A stretch of DNA of 64,000 bases. Source: Oleiagrimonas citrea (GTDB lineage Bacteria; Pseudomonadota; Gammaproteobacteria; Xanthomonadales; Rhodanobacteraceae). The stretch lies in assembly GCF_012395255.1 (NCBI RefSeq), contig NZ_JAAZQD010000003.1, forward strand, positions 558,001 to 622,000, written 5' to 3'. Shown in pieces: positions 52,598-64,000 of this stretch. Made by a program: the position numbers and the translations under genes. The notes below the pieces were generated by a model. The model was not told where the DNA came from. It saw nothing but the letters and a program-made list of their open reading frames with translations, and did not search any database. Each line of letters begins with the position of its first letter. Position 1 is the stretch's first letter.

Positions 52598-52598
<1 letters not shown>
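51474..52598 (+). CDS. carA: Carbamoyl-phosphate synthase small subunit
   Basis: 374 aa. An N-terminal domain, then a class I glutamine amidotransferase with nucleophile Cys in [11 protein letters not shown] and a late His-Glu pair ([10 protein letters not shown]). It releases ammonia from glutamine and channels it to CarB. Shares one base with the carB start (TGATG). Confidence 0.98.
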
Positions 52599-55824
<3,226 letters not shown>

Positions 55825-55828
<4 letters not shown>

Positions 55829-56301
55829 ACCGTGCTCCCATGACCAAGAAAGGCGCCGAGCGCCTGCGCAAGGAACTGGAACGCCTCAAGGGCCAGGAAC
55901 GTCCGCGCGTCATCGAAGCCATTGCCGAAGCGCGTGCGCACGGCGACCTGAAGGAAAACGCCGAGTACCATGCGGCCCGCGAGCAGCAGAGCTTCATCGA
56001 GGGCCGCATCAACGAGCTGGAAGCCACGCTGTCCACGGCACAGGTGATCGACACGAGCACGCTCAATGCCGGTGCCAAGATCGTGTTCGGCGCCATCGTC
56101 AATCTCGAGGACGAAGACAGCGGCGACGAGGTGACCTACCAGATCGTCGGCGACCTGGAAGCGGACATCAAGCAGAACCTGATTGCCGTGTCCTCGCCGA
56201 TCGCGCGTGCGCTGATCGGCCGGCTGGAAGGCGACAGCATCGAGTTCGAGGCGCCCAAGGGCGTGAAGAACTACGAGATCATCGCCGTTCGCTACGAGTG
56301 A
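55825..56301 (+). CDS. greA: Transcript cleavage factor GreA
   Basis: 158 aa. N-terminal coiled coil with the acidic tip ([18 protein letters not shown]) that enters the RNA polymerase secondary channel, and a C-terminal FKBP-like domain ([21 protein letters not shown]). ATG 55825 overlaps the carB stop (ATGA). carAB-greA is conserved in this lineage. Confidence 0.98.
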
Positions 56302-56332
56302 ACGACGGGTCGGCCGGCGGAGCGCATAGACG

Positions 56333-58252
<1,920 letters not shown>

Positions 58253-58283
58253 TCCTGTCTTCTGAGCGATTCCGGAACTAGCC

Positions 58284-59174
58284 ATGCTGCATGTGTTGCT
58301 GCCCAACTTTGCCCATTGCGGTCAGGATCGTTTGCTTCGGACCTGGCTGATTCGCGGTGACCGATTGCCCGATGCCGCGCACGGCTATTCCGCAGCGCTG
58401 GGCGCGCACTTTCGCTGGCCCTCGGGTGATCTGCCGGCGGGCGCTCTGCTGCGCGAAGCCGAGCGGGGGGATGCCGAGGGAGATACCTGGCTATGCGCCG
58501 ATCCGGCCTTCGTGCAGCCCGACATGACCGGAGCACGCATGCTCGCATGCGGCACGCTGGATCTGACCGCCGAGGAGGCCGAATCGCTGGCGCGGCCCCT
58601 GCGACCGCTGTTCGGCGATCGCGGCTTTCTGCTTGAACTGACTACGCCCTCGCGTTGGCATCTGCGTATGCCGAGGGATGCCCAGCCGCCAGCCTTCGCC
58701 GCGCCGGATCGAGTGCTGGGCGACGATCTGCTGACGTATCTGCCGCAGGATGCGCGTCATGCGAGCTGGCGCGAGTTGTTCAACGAGGCACAGATCCTGC
58801 TGCACCAGCATCCGCTCAACGCCGAGCGCCGCGCACGCGGCCAGATGCCGGTGAACTGCCTGTGGCTGTGGGGCGGTGGACGCCTGCCATCCTGGGTCAA
58901 GGCCGACATCGAGCGTATCCACACGCATGATGCGCTGGCTCGCGTGCTGGCCGAACGGGCCAGGGTCGCGGTCGCGGATGTGCAGGATTTCGACCCCGAT
59001 GCCGCCGGCGACGTGCTGCTGGATCTGGAAGCCGGACTGCGTCCGGAGGCGCACTGGCCGTTGCTGGAGCGGGCGCTGAAGCGGCACAAGGCCATGCATC
59101 TGGATTTCGCCAGCGGCGAACGCATGCTGGTGCGCCACGCCCATCGCTGGCGCATCTGGCGGAAGGTGGCATGA
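58284..59174 (+). CDS. Conserved protein upstream of recJ (COG4255-like)
   Basis: 296 aa, soluble. Pattern NEAQILLHQHPLNAERRARGQMPVNCLWLWGGGRLP is typical of the family often labelled phosphoglycerate mutase-related in Xanthomonadales; the WLWGGG segment resembles part of archaeal-type phosphoglycerate mutases, but I see no metal-site residues that would make it an active mutase. Role unknown. ATG 58284. recJ starts inside its stop codon. Confidence 0.75.
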   Translation: MLHVLLPNFAHCGQDRLLRTWLIRGDRLPDAAHGYSAALGAHFRWPSGDLPAGALLREAERGDAEGDTWLCADPAFVQPDMTGARMLACGTLDLTAEEAESLARPLRPLFGDRGFLLELTTPSRWHLRMPRDAQPPAFAAPDRVLGDDLLTYLPQDARHASWRELFNEAQILLHQHPLNAERRARGQMPVNCLWLWGGGRLPSWVKADIERIHTHDALARVLAERARVAVADVQDFDPDAAGDVLLDLEAGLRPEAHWPLLERALKRHKAMHLDFASGERMLVRHAHRWRIWRKVA

Positions 59175-60889
59175 GACGGACGACGCTGCGCCAGCGACAT
59201 TGTCCCGATCTGCGAATCGACTGGCCCGATACGCTGCACCCGGTCCTGCGACGCGTCTATCTGGCTCGTGGCGTGGCGTCCGCGGAACAGATCGACCACG
59301 CGCTGACCGCCCTGACGCCGCCGCAGGCGCTCGGCGGACTCGATGCTGCCGTCGATGTCCTGGCGCAAGCCATCGCAGAGGGGCAGCGCATCGTCATTGC
59401 CGGCGACTACGATTGCGATGGCGCGACCGGCATGGCGGTCGCCGTGCGCGGGCTGCGCATGCTCGGCGCAACCCGCGTCGGATTCGTGGTGCCCAATCGA
59501 TTCGAGCATGGCTACGGTCTCAGCCCGGCGCTGGTGGGTTCGCTAGGCGAGAGGCCGGACGTGCTGGTCACGGTCGACAACGGCATCGCCAGCGTCGCCG
59601 GCGTGGCCGCGGCGCGCGAGCGCGGTATCCGAGTGGTCGTGACCGACCATCACCTGCCGGGTCCGCAGTTGCCGGAGGCCGACGCCATCGTCAATCCGAA
59701 CCTGCCCGGCGACGCCTTTCCCAGCAAGGCGCTGGCCGGCGTCGGCGTAATGTTCTATCTGCTGCTGGCACTGCGCGCTCGGCTGGAACGTGAAGGCCGG
59801 TTCGCGGCCGGCGCGCGGCCGAATCTGGCCGCGCTGCTGGACCTGGTCGCGCTGGGCACGGTCGCCGACGTGGTGCCGCTGGACCGCAACAATCGCGTGC
59901 TGGTCGAAAACGGTCTGCGTCGCATCCGCGCCGGTCGCGGCTGCGCGGGCATCCAGGCGCTGGTCGAAGCCTCCGGGCGCAGCATTGCCACCCTGACGGC
60001 TTCGGACATGGGGTTCTCCGTGGGGCCGCGCCTGAACGCAGCCGGCCGGCTGGAAGACATGACCCTGGGCGTGGAATGCCTGCTCACCGACGATGCGGCG
60101 CGCGCGCGCGAGCTGGCGGAACTGCTGTCGTCGATCAATGCCGAGCGCCGTCAACTGCAGGCCGGCATGGTGGCCGAGGCCGAGCGCATGGTCGAGCGCA
60201 CCGATGTGCCGGATGCGACCGGCGTCGCACTCTACGACGAGGGGTGGCATCCGGGCGTGGTCGGCCTTGTGGCCTCGCGCCTGAAAGAACGGCTGCATCG
60301 CCCGGTCGTGGCGTTCGCGCCGTCCGATGTCGGCAGCGACACGCTGCGCGGTTCAGCGCGCTCGATTCCGGGCTTCCATGTTCGCGATGCGCTGGCCGAG
60401 GTCGACGCCCGGCATCCCGACTTGATGGGCCCGTTCGGCGGCCATGCCATGGCGGCCGGACTCAGTCTGGCCGCGGATCGCTTCGACGCCTTCGCGCAGG
60501 CCTTCGACGATGTCGTCCGCGACCGCATGCAGCCCGAATGGCTGGAGTCCGTGCTGTGGACCGATGGCGAGCTGGGGGCGGGTGAGATGAATCTGGAACT
60601 GGCGCGCGTCCTGCGACTGGCCGGTCCGTGGGGACAGGCGTTTCCGGAGCCGCTGTTCGAGAACACCTTCGAATGCCTGCGGCGCCGGCCCATGGGCAGC
60701 ACCGGTGCGCATGCGCGCTTCCATCTCCGCGATCCGCGAGACGGCAGCATGATCGACGCGGTGATGTTCAATATCGATCCCGAACTTCCCGACGTGCCAA
60801 ACCTTCGCGCGGCCTACAGTCTGGTCGTCAACGACTGGCAGGGCCGGGAAACACCTCGTCTGCTATTGCGCCACATCGAGCCGGCGTAG
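59171..60889 (+). CDS. recJ: Single-strand DNA exonuclease RecJ
   Basis: 572 aa. DHH phosphoesterase motifs: DYDCDGATG (near 80), VTVDNGIAS, VVTDHHLPG, then DHHA1 (GHAMAAGLSL) and an OB-type C-terminus. A 5'-3' exonuclease in mismatch, recombination and excision repair. ATG 59171 overlaps the preceding stop (ATGA). Confidence 0.97.
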   Translation: MRRTTLRQRHCPDLRIDWPDTLHPVLRRVYLARGVASAEQIDHALTALTPPQALGGLDAAVDVLAQAIAEGQRIVIAGDYDCDGATGMAVAVRGLRMLGATRVGFVVPNRFEHGYGLSPALVGSLGERPDVLVTVDNGIASVAGVAAARERGIRVVVTDHHLPGPQLPEADAIVNPNLPGDAFPSKALAGVGVMFYLLLALRARLEREGRFAAGARPNLAALLDLVALGTVADVVPLDRNNRVLVENGLRRIRAGRGCAGIQALVEASGRSIATLTASDMGFSVGPRLNAAGRLEDMTLGVECLLTDDAARARELAELLSSINAERRQLQAGMVAEAERMVERTDVPDATGVALYDEGWHPGVVGLVASRLKERLHRPVVAFAPSDVGSDTLRGSARSIPGFHVRDALAEVDARHPDLMGPFGGHAMAAGLSLAADRFDAFAQAFDDVVRDRMQPEWLESVLWTDGELGAGEMNLELARVLRLAGPWGQAFPEPLFENTFECLRRRPMGSTGAHARFHLRDPRDGSMIDAVMFNIDPELPDVPNLRAAYSLVVNDWQGRETPRLLLRHIEPA

Positions 60890-60911
60890 GCACACCTGCC
60901 GACAGGAATCC

Positions 60912-60936
60912 CGCTGGCTTGCGCCAGAAGCCAGCG
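60912..60936 (+). terminator. Hairpin after recJ
   Basis: CGCTGGCTT-GCGCCAG-AAGCCAGCG, a perfect 9-bp stem with a 7-base loop, 22 bases past the recJ stop. There is no T tract, so it may be an mRNA end protector or a Rho-assisted stop. Confidence 0.45.
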
Positions 60937-61031
60937 ACCTGGCCGTGCGGGATCGGACATAGGTTCCATTGCGCGAAGCAGGGCTTGTCCGCATGCTGGA
61001 TCGGCGATTCGTTGCGATGGAGGCTTCTGTC

Positions 61032-61475
61032 ATGAACACGCCAGACGTTCAACCCACGCATGTCGCGCGTTGCTTTTGCGGCGCGGTCGAACTCGAACTT
61101 CGCGGTGAACCCGCCGACGCCGGGTACTGCCACTGCGAATCCTGTCGACACTGGTCGGCGGGGCCGGTCAATGCCTTCAGCCTATGGCCGAAGGAGGCAG
61201 TGCATGTGCGCCAGGGCGAGGACCGGTTGGCGCATTACGCCAAGCATCCGCGCAGTGTCCGTCATTGGTGCTCGAACTGCGGTGGTCATTTGTTCACCGA
61301 ACACCCGGAGTGGGGACTGATCGATGTGTTCGCCGCCGTGATCGAGGATTTCGATTTCGTGCCGTCCGTGCATGCGAACTATCAGGAAACCGTGCTGCCG
61401 ATGCACGACGGTCTGACCAAGTTCCGCGATTTTCCCGAACCCCTCGGTGGCAGCGGGGAGATCATCGCGGAGTAG
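61032..61475 (+). CDS. GFA-family zinc protein
   Basis: 147 aa. Zinc cysteine groups typical of the GFA/CENP-V fold: RCFCGAVELELRG, YCHCESCRHWSA, and HWCSNCGGHLF. Named after a glutathione-dependent formaldehyde-activating enzyme, though that activity is disputed and substrates are mostly unknown. GGAGG precedes ATG 61032. Confidence 0.9.
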   Translation: MNTPDVQPTHVARCFCGAVELELRGEPADAGYCHCESCRHWSAGPVNAFSLWPKEAVHVRQGEDRLAHYAKHPRSVRHWCSNCGGHLFTEHPEWGLIDVFAAVIEDFDFVPSVHANYQETVLPMHDGLTKFRDFPEPLGGSGEIIAE

Positions 61476-61544
61476 CGCGGGTCCACGCACGAAAGCGGCG
61501 CTGGCAACGCCCGGCCGGGGCGGCGTGCACTAGGCCGGGCGGAG

Positions 61545-61808
61545 TCACGCGGTCACTTCGCGTGCCTTTTCACGCTGTGCTTCTTCCTCGGGCGGGAAGT
61601 GATACCAGTCGACGTGCGGTGAAACCTTTTTGCAAACAAGGCATTGGGTGGTTTCCCAGTGGTGTCCGCAGCCGGGGCAGCAGCCGCCGGTCCAGAAGGT
61701 GTTCCAGCGGGTGCCGCAGCCGCCTTTCGAGCGTGCGCAGATCCAGCGGCTGTCGCCGCGTGGGTGCCACTGGCAGGCGGGGCAGTAGATTTCGGGTTCG
61801 CGTGTCAT
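61545..61808 (-). CDS. Small zinc-ribbon protein, unknown
   Basis: 87 aa. Several zinc-ribbon cysteine pairs: CPAC, CARSKGGC, CCPGCGHHW and CLVCKK, suggesting two or more zinc sites. It ends in a charged helix (FPPEEEAQREKAREV). No family recognised. Start ATG 61808; ATG 61838 or nearby would also be in frame. Confidence 0.65.
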   Translation of the reverse strand: MTREPEIYCPACQWHPRGDSRWICARSKGGCGTRWNTFWTGGCCPGCGHHWETTQCLVCKKVSPHVDWYHFPPEEEAQREKAREVTA

Positions 61809-62147
61809 GGTGATGCGGTGCTGGGCTGACTGCACCATGATGCAGTCTGTTGGGGGCTTCAAGAGCGTTCCGTCTGGCTGGCGCCGGCCGGGTTCATTTT
61901 CTTGCTTGCCCACGAAAACGACCGAAGGGAGTGCCCGTGGTGCGAACCAAAAGAAGGGCACCCCGCGTCCGCGCTCTCCGGAGCTTCGCTCCTCCAGGTC
62001 CGCTCCGGGTTCCGGGAGTGTTTCGACAGCACATCCTGTGCTGACGAAACACTGGCGCACATCCTTGTGCGCCACCCTTCGGGCCTGATCCTCCACCCTC
62101 CGCCACTACCGAAGGGGAGGGGCGCAGGCTGGGTTCTTCGGCAGCGA
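61809..62147. repeat. Non-coding stretch with REP-like hairpins
   Basis: 339 bases without a convincing gene, between the zinc-ribbon gene and the cassette array. It holds several inverted repeats, including the tandem pair at 62018-62074 and an imperfect one near 61977-62010 (CTCCGGAGC ... GCTCCGGG). Open frames here have no motifs and look like translated repeats. This has the character of a dispersed intergenic repeat of Xanthomonadales-type genomes. Confidence 0.5.
62018..62074. repeat. Two adjacent perfect hairpins
   Basis: First: GTGTTTCG-A-CAGCACA, loop TCC, TGTGCTG-A-CGAAACAC (15 paired bases plus opposed A's). Second begins at the next base: TGGCGCACA-TCCT-TGTGCGCCA. Both share the apex CACATCC(T)TGTG. 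Tandem hairpins with a shared apex are typical of REP elements mobilised by RAYT transposases; no RAYT gene is in the window. Confidence 0.7.
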
Positions 62148-62579
62148 TTAATTGCCTCTGCCTCTATATTCACCCTTGCTCCGGCGCGGCTTGCTGTAGC
62201 GCTTGCCTGGAGTTCCTGTGTATTGGTCAACGGACTTTCGACCATCTGAGGTCTCTACGGTTACTGCGAAATGCCGACCCAGGATTGGATCAGTGCCAAA
62301 TCGAGCGGACATGGTTTTGATTTCAGACACCTCAATACCATGCTCCTTCGCCAACTTCGGAAGCCGTTCCGAAAAGCGCACAATTGCTTGGCGGAGGTTC
62401 GAGGAAACAGGGCTGCCTGACGTTGATCCACATAGGAAGTCAACGATGATGTGACCCTCCGGGGAGGCGGAGGCCTCGCCAAACACATCGACGCAGTAGG
62501 TGCCCGCCATGAAGCAAATTCCGCTCGCAAGCGAATCTGCGACATTGTGTCCGAACGATGTGAGTTCACCGATTTTCAT
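62148..62579 (-). CDS. Cassette-borne hypothetical protein
   Basis: 143 aa. No family recognised. The N-terminal half has buried-strand patterns (GICFMAGTYCVDVFGEAS, GHIIVDFLCG) and the end is very basic (GTPGKRYSKPRRSKGEYRGRGN). ATG 62579 lies 31 bases past the end of attC, the usual distance in a cassette. It is the last gene of the array and has no attC of its own. Confidence 0.65.
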   Translation of the reverse strand: MKIGELTSFGHNVADSLASGICFMAGTYCVDVFGEASASPEGHIIVDFLCGSTSGSPVSSNLRQAIVRFSERLPKLAKEHGIEVSEIKTMSARFGTDPILGRHFAVTVETSDGRKSVDQYTGTPGKRYSKPRRSKGEYRGRGN

Positions 62580-62610
62580 GATTAGACTTATGACGGAATA
62601 TATTTGTGCT

Positions 62611-62671
62611 ATCTAACGCTCAGTTTAAGGTGCGCGGCTTTGCCGCGTCGCACTTGAGGCCGCCGTTAGGC
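62611..62671 (-). other. attC recombination site 1
   Basis: 61 bp. Minus-strand reading: GCCTAAC (R'') ... CCTCAAG (L'') ... CTTAAACTGAGC (L') ... GTTAGAT (R', fits GTTRRRY). The arms pair across a GC hairpin centred on CGCGGCAAAGCCGCG. Layout matches aadA-type short attC sites. Confidence 0.8.
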
Positions 62672-62979
62672 GGCCGCAAGGCGGCCAAAATCTTTGTTGC
62701 GAATTTTAGGCTATGCGCGCGGCTCGACTCGTTGCTTCGGCCTAAACCCATCGTTTCGGTGCCGAGGTGCTCTAGATGAGCTGCCAAAGTCTCGACCGTG
62801 CAGTTGCTCTTCACCATTGAGGCAATGTGCGGAGCGTAACTATCGTACTCATCGGCTGGTGCCAAAGCGCCTGGCTCGACTCCGATTGGATCCCATTGGC
62901 GAAGGATATCTTCGACAAGACGAATATCCTTTATCGCTGCATCTTTAAGTTTAGCTTTGTCAGGTTTTGACATTGCCAT
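62620..62979 (-). CDS. Cassette-borne hypothetical protein with attC-encoded tail
   Basis: 119 aa, mostly helical and soluble. No family recognised. The last about 17 residues (NGGLKCDAAKPRTLN) are read from the attC site itself, and the stop codon lies inside it. ATG 62979 or 62973 (MSKPDKAK) are possible starts. GC content is lower than the chromosome. Confidence 0.65.
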   Translation of the reverse strand: MAMSKPDKAKLKDAAIKDIRLVEDILRQWDPIGVEPGALAPADEYDSYAPHIASMVKSNCTVETLAAHLEHLGTETMGLGRSNESSRAHSLKFATKILAALRPPNGGLKCDAAKPRTLN

Positions 62980-63217
62980 TCCGTCTAGAGCCCCTGTTCA
63001 GTTGCATTTGAGGCGGCGTCGAAAATAAAAATTGTCAGGGGCAATTTCTTGGTTGTGGGTCAGGGCCGCAAAGCGGTTGCGGTTTAATTTAGTTTTTTGC
63101 CATCTAAATTGTTGCGAAAGTTTAATTGTCTCCGGTGCCATTATTTGTTAGGGGTGGGGTAGTTAAGTTCCAGGATTCTTTTCACGCGGGGGCTGCCTTG
63201 GTTCTTGCGCATCGCAT
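62980..63217. other. Gap between two cassette genes
   Basis: 238 bases without a gene. It holds GCCCCTG (62990-62996) repeated inverted as CAGGGGC (63036-63042) and a small hairpin CCGCAA-AGCGG-TTGCGG near 63066. A degenerate attC may span it: GTCTAGA at 62983 resembles a damaged core and GTTAGGG at 63147 another, but the arms do not pair convincingly. Confidence 0.35.
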
Positions 63218-63385
63218 CTATGGAATTAATTCCCTCCGTCCCCTATTCTGAGTGCTGACGTCACCGTATCGACCAGGCGCGCCGCATTTCGCGCACTTGA
63301 TGACGTCAGAGTCTTTGGGATTCTCCGGCATTTCAAATTTGTTACTGCCGCACGAGCAAGTGATATCAACATTCGTTGTTGTCAT
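63218..63385 (-). CDS. Small putative zinc-ribbon protein
   Basis: 55 aa. Zinc-ribbon pattern: CSCGSNKFEMPENPKD, then IKCAKCGAPGRY, i.e. two Cys pairs around a short hydrophilic loop, as in small ECs_2282-type putative zinc-binding proteins found on many mobile elements. GAGG lies before ATG 63385; a longer form from 63439 is less likely. Confidence 0.7.
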   Translation of the reverse strand: MTTTNVDITCSCGSNKFEMPENPKDSDVIKCAKCGAPGRYGDVSTQNRGRRELIP

Positions 63386-63533
63386 CGTGGCTACCTCAGC
63401 CATACACGCAACCGACTGTTGCCGTTGTATTGGCAGCACAGCGTTGTCTCATATGCCGAGACTCCCCCATGCTCAAGTCATGCTGCAAAGCGGCGCCGGC
63501 TTGGACAAATTGTTAGCCGCCATCCGAGCTGAT

Positions 63534-63587
63534 AACGGTTCCAAATGCACTTACGAATGTTTTAAGTGTGCCTGGAACCGTTTTTTT
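63534..63587 (+). terminator. Strong plus-strand terminator inside the array
   Basis: AACGGTTCCA pairs with TGGAACCGTT (10 bp, 63534-63543 with 63573-63582); inside it GCACTTA pairs with TAAGTGT. Followed immediately by a T7 run (63581-63587, partly in the stem). No plus-strand gene that it would end is evident. Confidence 0.8.
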
Positions 63588-63612
63588 GGGTGAGTAGGAG
63601 CTTGTCCGTGTT

Positions 63613-63690
63613 GCCTAACGCTTCCATAAACGGCGCGAGTTTACGAGCGTTCGGCGACCGAAGGGTGCGTATTTGATGGCCTTGTTAAAC
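63613..63690 (-). other. attC recombination site 2
   Basis: 78 bp. Minus-strand reading: GTTTAAC (R'') ... CCATCAAA ... TTTATGG ... GTTAGGC (R'). CCAT(C)AAA and TTTATGG pair with one unpaired C, as expected for the extrahelical bases that give attC its orientation. R'' starts two bases after the stop of the upstream gene, the standard cassette layout. Confidence 0.78.
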
Positions 63691-63692
63691 AT

Positions 63693-64000
63693 TTACTGCA
63701 ACAACTTCTTTGCAAGATCGGTCAGAATTTCCCTGCCTTCCTTAGACTTCAATATTCCTTTCATTACTGTCAGTAGTTTTGTGCCGGCTGTTTTGTACCA
63801 AACCCCTTTTGGATACACCTTTAGATCAGATTTGCCTTTCTCAATTGCTTTTTCTATTTTCCTCGTTTCTTCAGGTGTAAAGCCGAGCTTCTCTTCTAGC
63901 TCAGAAACCCTTTTATGAAGTTCATCCAATTTAGACTTGATGGCATCTTCTTCATGGCTTTCAAAGTAAGATTCCGGATCGTCAATATTTTCATCGATGC
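63693..64000 (-). CDS. Partial cassette gene, coiled-coil protein
   Basis: At least 101 codons; the reading frame is open to the window edge, so the N-terminus is missing. Reads acidic at first (IDENIDDPESYFESHEED), then a heptad-like coiled coil (LDELHKRVSELEEKLGF), a charged helix and a basic C-terminus (VMKGILKSKEGREILTDLAKKLLQ). AT-rich codons unlike the chromosome. No family recognised. A TTG at 63929 is in frame but the upstream codons look coding. Confidence 0.7.
   Translation of the reverse strand, partial: IDENIDDPESYFESHEEDAIKSKLDELHKRVSELEEKLGFTPEETRKIEKAIEKGKSDLKVYPKGVWYKTAGTKLLTVMKGILKSKEGREILTDLAKKLLQ

Larger units (their letters stand above)
62148..64000 (-). mobile_element. 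Distal end of an integron gene-cassette array
   Basis: Low-GC DNA with small unrelated minus-strand genes and two attC sites (62611-62671, 63613-63690), both reading in the minus direction. Cassette genes point away from the integrase, so intI and attI should lie to the right of the window. Left of 62148 the array stops; no attC is seen after the last gene. Confidence 0.75.

Noticed and set aside
61902-62249. Open frames of about 60-130 codons on both strands in the hairpin-rich gap
   Set aside because: They translate the inverted repeats and have no start signals or motifs.
63252-63593. Plus-strand open frame across the zinc-ribbon gene in the cassette array
   Set aside because: Mostly antisense to a better-supported gene and runs into the terminator hairpin. 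Kept only as a possible antisense RNA region.

Overview
The window is high-GC chromosomal DNA from a gammaproteobacterium, most likely of the Xanthomonadales (Lysobacterales), possibly a Rhodanobacter-like lineage. The main evidence is the gene order recN / hrcA-grpE-dnaK-dnaJ-dapB ... carA-carB-greA ... recJ, together with serC-pheA-hisC-aroA, clpS-clpA-infA, and uvrC-pgsA followed by tRNA-Gly, tRNA-Cys and tRNA-Leu. Lineage is inferred from gene order and protein motifs; no database search was possible. About 62 protein genes, 3 tRNAs and a set of promoters, terminators and recombination sites can be supported.

Layout. 1-7.6 kb: an OxyR-like regulator that lacks the peroxide-sensing cysteines, then a minus-strand run nudJ-mnmA-hflD, a glucose-6-phosphate isomerase fused to a ROK-type sugar kinase, and a TPR-sulfotransferase. 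7.6-17 kb: clpS-clpA, infA, a PHA-granule-type protein, an FHA protein, and the overlapping serC-pheA-hisC-aroA amino-acid operon. 17-28 kb: a GH3 beta-glucosidase, kdsB-phosphatase-uvrC-pgsA, the tRNA cluster, a GacA/UvrY response regulator, a MASE2-GGDEF diguanylate cyclase and a rhomboid. 28-40 kb: cell-wall, redox and housekeeping genes (dacB, sirtuin, glutathione peroxidase, MATE, slyD, pldA, csp, pirin, tcdA, recN).

40-61 kb is the heat-shock and pyrimidine region. Sigma-32-like promoters precede hrcA and dnaK. A TMEM175-type channel gene sits between dnaK and dnaJ and overlaps dnaJ. Between dapB and carA lies a minus-strand run of six closely spaced genes (51253 down to 46904): an encapsulated-ferritin-like protein without a cargo tail, a 2OG-Fe(II) oxygenase, a membrane TPR protein, a divergent Lgt-family protein, a tetraether-synthase-like radical SAM protein and a small membrane protein. 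This is the best candidate in the window for an undescribed system, plausibly iron-dependent lipid or lipoprotein modification. carA-carB-greA, an ABC-F protein and recJ follow.

From about 61.5 kb the sequence becomes accessory. There is a zinc-ribbon protein, a patch of tandem hairpins (REP-like), then lower-GC DNA with two recognisable attC sites and small minus-strand genes. This is the distal end of an integron gene-cassette array whose integrase should lie to the right of the window. The last gene runs off the right edge.
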